A stretch of DNA of 35,056 nt from Armatimonadia bacterium. GTDB lineage: Bacteria > Armatimonadota > Zipacnadia > Zipacnadales > JABUFB01. Numbering within the stretch: position 1 is the stretch's first letter; every line of letters begins with the position of its first letter. The translations under genes were made by a program, and so were the position numbers. The stretch lies in assembly GCA_039679385.1 (NCBI GenBank), contig JBDKVB010000029.1, forward strand, positions 1-35,056, in the 5' to 3' direction. Positions 24,476 to 35,056 of this stretch are shown here, one piece after another. The notes beneath the pieces were generated by a model. The model searched no databases and was not told the origin of the DNA. It saw nothing but the letters and a program-made list of their open reading frames with translations.

Positions 24476-27400
24476 ATGCACACGCGAACCCGCACCTTCA
24501 GTCTGCTTCTCATGGTCCTGGGCACGGGCGCGTGGTCGCAGTCCTGGGTCGTGCAGTCTCCGCGCCAGGTGCCGGTGGCCTACTCCGTCGATGTCCTCGT
24601 CGTCGGGGCAAGCACGGGCGCCGTCGCAGCGGCTGTTGAGGCCGCCCGGCAGGGAGCCTCGGTCTTCCTGGCTGCGCCACACCAGTACCTGGGCGATGAC
24701 ATGACCGCCACGCTGCGACTGTGGCTCGAACCGGGTGAGGTTCCCGAGGATCCCCTGGCCAGGGCGCTCTTCGAGTCCTCCACTGCCTCGAGCCCCTCCT
24801 GCGATGCTCTGCCCTTCTCCTATTCCGCGGATGCGCCGAGCAACGCTCGCCATCCGGACACCGCCCCACCTTCGCTGCTAGGTGACGGTGTATGGGGTGA
24901 CCCGACCAGGGAAAGCGTGCAGTACGATGCCGACGTCACCGTGACCGCCGATCTGGGTGCGAGCAAGCCGGTTCGCGGTGTGCGTCTGGCGGCATACCGG
25001 GGCAAGGACTACGGCGCGCAGGACGTGACGGTATCGGTGAGTGACGACGGCGTCGCTTGGCGCACGCTGGGGGCAACTGCGGAGGCCGGCGAAGAGCCTT
25101 CAGAGCTGACCGGTGCGCAGATCCAGCTCTTCGTCCTCCATGCCGAAGCCCAGGCGCGGTACGTCAGGCTCGTGGTACGGAGATCGGCCGCGCTGCCGCG
25201 CCTCCTTCTGGGCGAGATCGAGGTCCTGGGGCCGTCGAACCCGGACGCAACGCAGAGCCCCTATCCCTTACCCACTCCGATGCACGTCAAGAGAACCCTC
25301 GACGCGGCGCTCCTTTCGGCCGGTGTGCAGTACCTGTACTCCTGCTATCCGAGCGATGTGCTCGTTGACGCCGCCGGTGCGCCCTGCGGGATTGTGATGG
25401 CGAACCGGGCCGGCCGGCAGGCCGTGGTCGCACGGACGATCATCGACGCCACCGACCGTGCAACAGTGGTTCGACTGGCGGGAGGTCGGTTCCGCGACTA
25501 CCCGGCAGGGGCTCACACCTTCCATCGTGTCGTCCTTGGTGGCGAACCCCGTGAGGCGCCGGGGCTGAGCCATCGCCTCATCGCACCTGCCTATCGCGGG
25601 CAGTTCCCGAATGCGGCACGCACCTCCAGCGGCGCGTTCAAGGTGATCGACTACACTCTGGTGGCCCCGATGAAGGACGCCTCCTGGGCTAGCTGGGCGC
25701 GGGTCGATCAGCAGGCGCGCGCGCTCACCTACCACCCGGAGCAGCAGTTCACCTCCGACGTGCTGTTCGAAGTGCCGCCCGATCCTGTCTTCGCGAGGGC
25801 AACCGCCGAGGGGCCCTGGGTCAGCGCCGAAGCCTTGCCGCTGGAGGCCTTCCGCCCGGCGGGACTCAGGCACCTGTTCCTTCTGGGCGGTTGTGCAGAC
25901 CTTTCCCGGGCGCAGGCTGAGAGTCTGCTGAGGCCCCTCAACCTGATCGCTCTCGGCAAACGTATCGGTCAGGCTGCTGCTCAGGAGGCGCGGGCCTTAC
26001 CGCTGCCTGCGAGCCCGCAGGTCCTCGCTCACCCGATCGAGGCGCAGGCGATGGGCGAGGTTCGCGAGGCCCTGGTCGGCGTGCGGCCCACGCAGAACCT
26101 CCCGACGATTCCCGCCCCCAGGACGGCACTCCCGGTGCTGGGTACCTATGATGTAGTTGTTGTCGGCGGAGGTACCGCGGGCGCTCCGGCGGGAATCGCA
26201 GCGGCTCGACAGGGAGCCCGGACCCTGGTCGTTGAGTACCTCTCGGGTCTCGGCGGCATCGGCACCCTCGGCGCCATCCCCAGCTACTGCGCCGGGAACC
26301 GCACCGGCTTCGCGGCGACAGTCCAGGCGGAGGCAGGGACCGTCAGTACCTGGGTCATCGAGCAACGGATGGAGTGGTGGCGCAAGCAGTTGGAGCTGGC
26401 AGGCGCCGACGTCTGGTTCGGCACCATCGGCTGCGGTGCGCTCGTGGAGGATGGAACGGTGAAGGGCGCCGTGGTGGCAACTCCCTTCGGCCGCGGAGTG
26501 GTCCTGGCCCGGACGGTCATCGACGCCACGGGCAATGCAGACCTGGCCTTTGCTGCGGGAGCTGAGTGCCTCTGCACGGATGCTGACGAGTTCGGGATGC
26601 AGGGCACCGGTCTCCCGCCCCGCAAGCTGGGTGGCAATCTGGTCAACACGGACTACACCCTTGCCGACGACTCCGACCTTGTTGACACCTGGCACCTCTT
26701 CGTCTACGCTCGCGACAAGTTCCAGGCGGCCTTTGACCTGGGGCAACTGATTGGCACTCGCGAGCGCCGACGTGTCCGCGGCGACTTCGTCATGAGCTAC
26801 CTCGACCAGTTCGCCGGGCGGACCTACCCGGACACAGTCGTCCAGGCTCGCGGCGGCGGCTACGACACGCATGGCTACATGATCGACCGCTTCCTGTCTC
26901 TTGATGCACCGCGCACGGCCGGGCTGAATGTGAACATCCCCTACCGGAGCATGCTCCCCAGGGGGCTTGACGGGATGCTGGTGGTCGGGCTCGGGATCAG
27001 CGCCCATCGCGACGCAGTCCCGCTGATCCGTATGCAGCCAGACATCGAGAACGGTGGCTACGCCACCGGAGTGGCTGCGGCGATGGCGGCCAAAGCCGGC
27101 GGAACCGTCCGCGGTATCAACGTGCGCGAGCTCCAGCGGCACCTTGTCGCCCTGGGCAACTTGACACCGAGTGTGCTTGTCGAGCAGGATTCCTTCCCGT
27201 TGCCGGCGGAAAGCCTTGCCGAGGCGGTACGCGAGTTGCCCCGGAGCATGACGGCGGCTGCCGTCGTCTTCGCCCATTCCGAGCAGGCAAGGCGAGGGCT
27301 TCAGCAGGCCTTCGCTGAGGCCGAGGGTGCTGACCGTCTGACCTACGCGACGGTCCTGGCGATGCTCGGCGACGGCTCCGGGGTGGACGATCTGCTGCAA

Positions 27401-27922
27401 GCCGTGGCGTCCCAGGAATGGGACAAGGGATGGGACTTCCACGGGCTCGTAGGCGAGGCGAAACAGAGCGCCCTCGACACCCACGTCATGGCTCTCGGCT
27501 GGGCAGGTGACCGGAAGGCCATGCCGGTGCTCTTGGAGAAGCTATCGCAGCTCACGGCTAGCAGCGAGTTCTCACACTTCCGAGCCGTGGCGCTGGCGCT
27601 GGAGATGCTCGGCGATCCCAGGGCAGCGAGGCCTCTGGCACAAGCCCTGGCCCTTCCGGGGGTCAGCGGTCACGTTGAGGCTACGATCGAGGACGCCCGC
27701 CGACTGGAGATCGCGGAGGCGACTTCGACGGTGACGAGTCGTGTGAAGTCCTTGCGCGAGTTGCTGCTCGCAAGGGCGTTGTACCGTTGCGGAGACTTTG
27801 AAGCCCGAGGTGAGACCACGCTCCGCTGCTACACAACCGACCTGCGGGGTCATCTCGCACGTCATGCGAAGGCTGTGCTGGAGGAAGGCTCTCCGTCGCA
27901 GCCGCAAACTACACGTCCCTAA
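24476..27922 (+). CDS. Exported tandem FAD-dependent oxidoreductase with discoidin-like insert
   Basis: A 1148-residue protein with a signal peptide (MHTRTRTFSLLLMVLGTG, cleavage near residue 21). It has two FAD_oxidored-type modules. The first Rossmann motif is VDVLVVGASTGA (residues 38-49) and the second is DVVVVGGGTAGAPAG (residues about 558-572). A discoidin (F5/8 type C)-like beta segment at about 120-253 interrupts the first module (DVTVSVSDDGVAWRTLG; YVRLVVRR). The last 230 residues resemble HEAT repeats. The ATG at 24476 follows GGGAGG; the frame back to 24164 runs through the RNase P RNA gene and was rejected. Likely role is oxidation of a sugar or polysaccharide in the envelope; the substrate is unknown. 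It leads the operon. Confidence 0.85.
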   Translation: MHTRTRTFSLLLMVLGTGAWSQSWVVQSPRQVPVAYSVDVLVVGASTGAVAAAVEAARQGASVFLAAPHQYLGDDMTATLRLWLEPGEVPEDPLARALFESSTASSPSCDALPFSYSADAPSNARHPDTAPPSLLGDGVWGDPTRESVQYDADVTVTADLGASKPVRGVRLAAYRGKDYGAQDVTVSVSDDGVAWRTLGATAEAGEEPSELTGAQIQLFVLHAEAQARYVRLVVRRSAALPRLLLGEIEVLGPSNPDATQSPYPLPTPMHVKRTLDAALLSAGVQYLYSCYPSDVLVDAAGAPCGIVMANRAGRQAVVARTIIDATDRATVVRLAGGRFRDYPAGAHTFHRVVLGGEPREAPGLSHRLIAPAYRGQFPNAARTSSGAFKVIDYTLVAPMKDASWASWARVDQQARALTYHPEQQFTSDVLFEVPPDPVFARATAEGPWVSAEALPLEAFRPAGLRHLFLLGGCADLSRAQAESLLRPLNLIALGKRIGQAAAQEARALPLPASPQVLAHPIEAQAMGEVREALVGVRPTQNLPTIPAPRTALPVLGTYDVVVVGGGTAGAPAGIAAARQGARTLVVEYLSGLGGIGTLGAIPSYCAGNRTGFAATVQAEAGTVSTWVIEQRMEWWRKQLELAGADVWFGTIGCGALVEDGTVKGAVVATPFGRGVVLARTVIDATGNADLAFAAGAECLCTDADEFGMQGTGLPPRKLGGNLVNTDYTLADDSDLVDTWHLFVYARDKFQAAFDLGQLIGTRERRRVRGDFVMSYLDQFAGRTYPDTVVQARGGGYDTHGYMIDRFLSLDAPRTAGLNVNIPYRSMLPRGLDGMLVVGLGISAHRDAVPLIRMQPDIENGGYATGVAAAMAAKAGGTVRGINVRELQRHLVALGNLTPSVLVEQDSFPLPAESLAEAVRELPRSMTAAAVVFAHSEQARRGLQQAFAEAEGADRLTYATVLAMLGDGSGVDDLLQAVASQEWDKGWDFHGLVGEAKQSALDTHVMALGWAGDRKAMPVLLEKLSQLTASSEFSHFRAVALALEMLGDPRAARPLAQALALPGVSGHVEATIEDARRLEIAEATSTVTSRVKSLRELLLARALYRCGDFEARGETTLRCYTTDLRGHLARHAKAVLEEGSPSQPQTTRP

Positions 27923-27937
27923 GTCTGTGAGGTCATC

Positions 27938-29386
27938 ATGTCTGTCATGCTGAAGATCGGCTTTGTGCCCTCCTACCGGAACCGCTGGACGCCCTGGACT
28001 GAGAAGATGCGCGCCGACAGCTTGGCCGTGCTGAAGGCTCTCCCCGGCGTCCAGGTCTTTGCGCCATCGGTAGCGGCCGATGGCGAGACCCTCTCCGCAG
28101 CAAGCGGAGCCACGCCCCACGGCGCCATACACAATCTGGACGAGGGCGAGACGGTGGCGGAGTTCTTCCAGGCGCAGCGCATCGACGCCCTGGTCATCTG
28201 CCCGCTCGACTTCGGTGACGAGCGCTCCGCCTGCAAGATCGCCGAGGAGCTGAACGTCCCGGTGTTCCTGTATGCAACGAAGGAACCGCCGGTTCCGGAG
28301 CGCCCGAGTCTCGCTCGTGTGTCGGACTCCTACTGCGGAAACCTGGGCATCTCCTCGGGGCTGCACCGGCGGCGAATCCGCTTCCAGTTCGGCGGTCTGT
28401 TCTTCCCCGAGGACCCCGGTCTCAAGGCGCAGCTCGATCTCTTCCTGCGTGCGGTGGCGGTGGGGAAGGGTCTGCGCAACGCCCGCATCGGCCAGGTCGG
28501 AGTCCGGCCGCCAACCTTCGAGACCGTCAGCTATGACGAAGGTGCGATGGTTCGCAAGTTCGGCCAAAACGTCATCTGGACCAATCTGGATGACATCGTC
28601 GCCGCGGCGAAGGACTACGCCGACGATGCTCCGGAGGTGCTCGAAGCGATCGCCCGGGTGCGGGCTTCTGTGCCGACCATCACCGTGGCCGATGACTACC
28701 TGATCAACTCTGCGAAGTTTGAGCTTGCCCTGACCGACTTCTGGCGCAGTTCCGGCCTTTCGGCGCTGGCTGTGCAGTGCTGGTACAGCATCCAGCGCGA
28801 GATGGGCATCTCCCTGTGCGCCTCCTTTGGCCGCCTCACGAATGCTGGGATGCTCACTGCCTGCGAGGCCGACGTCCTGGGCGCCCTGTCCATGATCGCC
28901 AGCCACCGGGCCTCACTCGGAGAGGACCTGCCGCACTTCGTCGACTGGACGATCCAGCACCGCGACGATCCGAACCTGCTCCTGGCCTGGCACTGCGGCA
29001 ATGCACCTGTCTGCCTGGCCGCTGACCGCTCGCAGATCGCCCTGCGGTCACGCGCCGACATGACTGGCGAGGCGGGCGTCAACCCCGGCGACCCACAGGC
29101 AGGGCTGTGCCAGTTCCAGGTGAAGCCCGGTCTGGTCACCTTCTGCCGTCTGGCCGAGTTCGACGGTGACTGGAAGATGCTCATCACGACCGGCTCGATC
29201 CTGCCCAGCGATGAGACGAACGCCGGAACCTGGGCCTGGGTCCGCGTGCGCGACCATGCCCGACTGTACCGCACGCTGGTCGAGCAGGGCTTCATCCACC
29301 ATGCCAGCATGATCCACGGGAACCAGACTCGCGCCCTGGTGCAGGCCTGCAAGTTCCTCGACATCCAGCCCGTAGTGGTGGAGTAG
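27938..29386 (+). CDS. L-fucose/L-arabinose isomerase-family protein
   Basis: A 482-residue protein related to the FucI/AraA isomerase fold, which interconverts aldose and ketose sugars using Mn2+. The N-terminal half is alpha/beta (LKIGFVPSYRN; IDALVICPLDFGDE). The C-terminal half has the family signature TACEADVLGALSM (C309, E310) and a His-containing terminal segment (HHASMIHGN). Length is near AraA (about 500) and shorter than FucI (about 590). It starts 15 bases after the FAD oxidoreductase gene, and the kinase gene follows 12 bases later, so an isomerase-then-kinase step is plausible. The exact sugar is not known. Confidence 0.83.
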   Translation: MSVMLKIGFVPSYRNRWTPWTEKMRADSLAVLKALPGVQVFAPSVAADGETLSAASGATPHGAIHNLDEGETVAEFFQAQRIDALVICPLDFGDERSACKIAEELNVPVFLYATKEPPVPERPSLARVSDSYCGNLGISSGLHRRRIRFQFGGLFFPEDPGLKAQLDLFLRAVAVGKGLRNARIGQVGVRPPTFETVSYDEGAMVRKFGQNVIWTNLDDIVAAAKDYADDAPEVLEAIARVRASVPTITVADDYLINSAKFELALTDFWRSSGLSALAVQCWYSIQREMGISLCASFGRLTNAGMLTACEADVLGALSMIASHRASLGEDLPHFVDWTIQHRDDPNLLLAWHCGNAPVCLAADRSQIALRSRADMTGEAGVNPGDPQAGLCQFQVKPGLVTFCRLAEFDGDWKMLITTGSILPSDETNAGTWAWVRVRDHARLYRTLVEQGFIHHASMIHGNQTRALVQACKFLDIQPVVVE

Positions 29387-29398
29387 GGGAGGGGCACC

Positions 29399-30343
29399 AT
29401 GGCTGAGCTCGATATCGTAGGGATCGGACTCTCGACCCTTGACGTGCTGATTCGACTGGGCGACATGCCCTCCTGGGAGAAGGGCGGCTCCATCAGCAGT
29501 TTTGGCCTCGATGGCGGCGGACCGGTCGGCACTGCCTGTGTGGCCGCCTCGCGCCTGGGTGCTCGGGTCGGCTACATCGGCATCGCGGGCAACGACGACG
29601 TCGCTCGCCTGAAGATCGACTCCCTCGTGGAGAACGGGGTCGACGTCAGCCACCTCGCGATCCGCGAGCATCCCGAGACCCATGTCATCATTGTCTATGT
29701 ACACGAGGAGACCGGCGAGCGTGTCTTCGCCGGCCTGAGGAACCTCGGCCGCTCCCCTGTGGAGCCCGGGGAACTGTCCCGCGAGTACATCACCTCCGCC
29801 CGCTATCTGCACCTCGATGGCTGGCATCCCGACGCTGCCCTTCAGGCCGCGAAGTGGATGCATGAAGTGGGCGGCACCGTCTGCATCGACTGCGCGAAGA
29901 CCAACGGTGGCGTGCGTCCCCGGACGGAGGAGCTCGTTCGCAACTGTGACATCGTCATCTGTGGCTCGGGCTTTGCACCGGCGCTGACGGGTCGCTCGGA
30001 TCTGTGGGAAGCCGGAGAGGCGGTGCTCGACCTCGGACCGCGCATCGTCGTCCAGACCGAGGGCGAGGACGGAAGCTACACCACCACCGCCGACGAGCGC
30101 TTCCATACTCCGGCCTTCACGGTCGACGTCCATGACACCACCGGCGCGGGCGACGTCTTCCACGGTGCATATCTCGTCGGCATGCTCCGCGGCTGGGATC
30201 TGCAGACCATCGCCACCTTCGCCACGGGTGTCTCCGCTCTCAAGTGCACACGCCTGGGCGGTCGCAAGGGCATTCCCAGCTTCGAGGAGGTTGCCTGCTT
30301 CCTGCACGAGCGAGGCGTCGACCTGCCCGTCCCTGTTGCGTGA
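29399..30343 (+). CDS. PfkB-family (ribokinase-like) sugar kinase
   Basis: A 314-residue cytoplasmic kinase. The N-terminus IVGIGLSTLDVLIRLGDMPS and the second PfkB signature DTTGAGDVFHGAYLVGML (about residues 246-263) are clear; the Asp in GAGD is the catalytic base that activates the sugar hydroxyl. A Gly-rich substrate segment (DGGGPVGTACVAASRLGARV) is also present. AGGGGAGGGG lies just upstream of the ATG. It would phosphorylate the ketose made by the isomerase encoded 12 bases upstream, although ribokinase-like enzymes also use nucleosides or fructose derivatives. Confidence 0.92.
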   Translation: MAELDIVGIGLSTLDVLIRLGDMPSWEKGGSISSFGLDGGGPVGTACVAASRLGARVGYIGIAGNDDVARLKIDSLVENGVDVSHLAIREHPETHVIIVYVHEETGERVFAGLRNLGRSPVEPGELSREYITSARYLHLDGWHPDAALQAAKWMHEVGGTVCIDCAKTNGGVRPRTEELVRNCDIVICGSGFAPALTGRSDLWEAGEAVLDLGPRIVVQTEGEDGSYTTTADERFHTPAFTVDVHDTTGAGDVFHGAYLVGMLRGWDLQTIATFATGVSALKCTRLGGRKGIPSFEEVACFLHERGVDLPVPVA

Positions 30344-30358
30344 TCGGAGGCCGCCTGA

Positions 30359-34795
<4,437 letters not shown>

Positions 34796-34842
34796 TCGCG
34801 GAGCACTTTCCGTCTCTGCCTTACGAGCGCCAGAACCAAACA

Positions 34843-34880
34843 GGGCGTCGCCTCCTCTTCGGGAGCGACGCCCTTTGCCT
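34843..34880 (+). terminator. Terminator of the sugar operon
   Basis: GGGCGTCGC (34843-34851) pairs with GCGACGCCC (34865-34873), with three more possible pairs near the loop, and is followed by TTTGCCTTT. It lies 48 bases after the GH2 stop codon and fits a Rho-independent terminator for the four-gene operon. Confidence 0.75.
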
Positions 34881-34903
34881 TTGCAGTAGCCCGTACCTTC
34901 CGC

Positions 34904-35056
34904 CTAGCCCGCATTATTCATGAACCTGGCCATGGCGGTGGGTTCTAGTGGTGGTTGGAGGCGCTGTAGCAGGTCCCGCCACAGGTCCTGCACCGGGCAG
35001 CCGGAGGCGAAGCCCAGCCATACGCGGCGCGCCGTCTCCCGTACCCGCACACCCAG
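34904..35056 (-). CDS. Probable transposase, C-terminal end only
   Basis: A minus-strand frame of 50 codons runs from the window edge to a TAG at 34904. It reads VRETARRVWLGFASGCPVQ, then LWRDLLQRLQPP and ends MARFMNNAG. The basic helix followed by a Trp/Leu-rich helix and the short tail recall the C-termini of IS1380/IS4-type DDE transposases. The catalytic part lies outside the window, so the assignment is tentative. It faces the sugar operon across the terminator. Confidence 0.45.
   Translation of the reverse strand: MGVRVRETARRVWLGFASGCPVQDLWRDLLQRLQPPLEPTAMARFMNNAG

Noticed and set aside
25997-27484. Long minus-strand open frame opposite the FAD oxidoreductase
   Set aside because: It is antisense to a recognised conserved gene and has no family motif or ribosome site.

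Overview
The window is one contiguous, GC-rich bacterial segment with strong Shine-Dalgarno sites and tightly packed genes. Large multidomain carbohydrate-active proteins, a tandem FAD oxidoreductase with a discoidin-like insert, a lectin-containing GH2 enzyme and a type A RNase P RNA would fit an environmental Armatimonadota/Planctomycetota/Verrucomicrobiota-like genome. That placement is an impression from gene content, not a phylogenetic result.

Region 1 (about 0.1-14.7 kb, plus strand) is a surface-glycan cluster. It holds five separate GT4 or GT2 enzymes, a GT4-GT9 fusion and a further GT4, several coupled by 4-base stop/start overlaps. Next come an IscU/NifU-like protein that has lost two of the usual cluster ligands, a 99-residue unknown protein, and a 1440-residue protein joining an unknown N-terminal part to GT9-like, GT4-like and polysaccharide pyruvyl transferase-like domains. 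A radical SAM protein closes the cluster. The likely product is a pyruvylated, multi-sugar envelope polymer or protein glycan; no sugar or acceptor can be named from sequence.

Region 2 (about 14.9-23.86 kb, all minus strand) looks like a mobile defence island lying between a hairpin at the end of the glycan cluster and the 3' end of the RNase P RNA gene. In transcription order it carries an intact tyrosine recombinase, a large recombinase-like protein with a sigma-70-region-2-like C-terminal segment (split by a frameshift at a 7-base homopolymer), a strong terminator, a truncated tyrosine recombinase, a 1208-residue protein with an Mrr-like PD-(D/E)XK nuclease domain fused to a STAND-type P-loop NTPase and a long helical C-terminus, and a small LuxR-type HTH frame. 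The nuclease-STAND architecture matches antiviral NTPase sensors (Avs/bNACHT-like). Its pairing with an HTH frame and these recombinases is the best candidate for an undescribed system here.

Region 3 (about 23.86-34.9 kb) holds rnpB on the minus strand with a perfect TATAAT box, then a plus-strand operon: an exported two-module FAD oxidoreductase with HEAT-like repeats, a fucose/arabinose isomerase-family protein, a PfkB sugar kinase and an exported LacZ-type GH2 with a LamG domain inserted in the catalytic barrel. Together these suggest polysaccharide debranching and sugar catabolism. A terminator follows, then the 3' end of a probable transposase gene running off the window.
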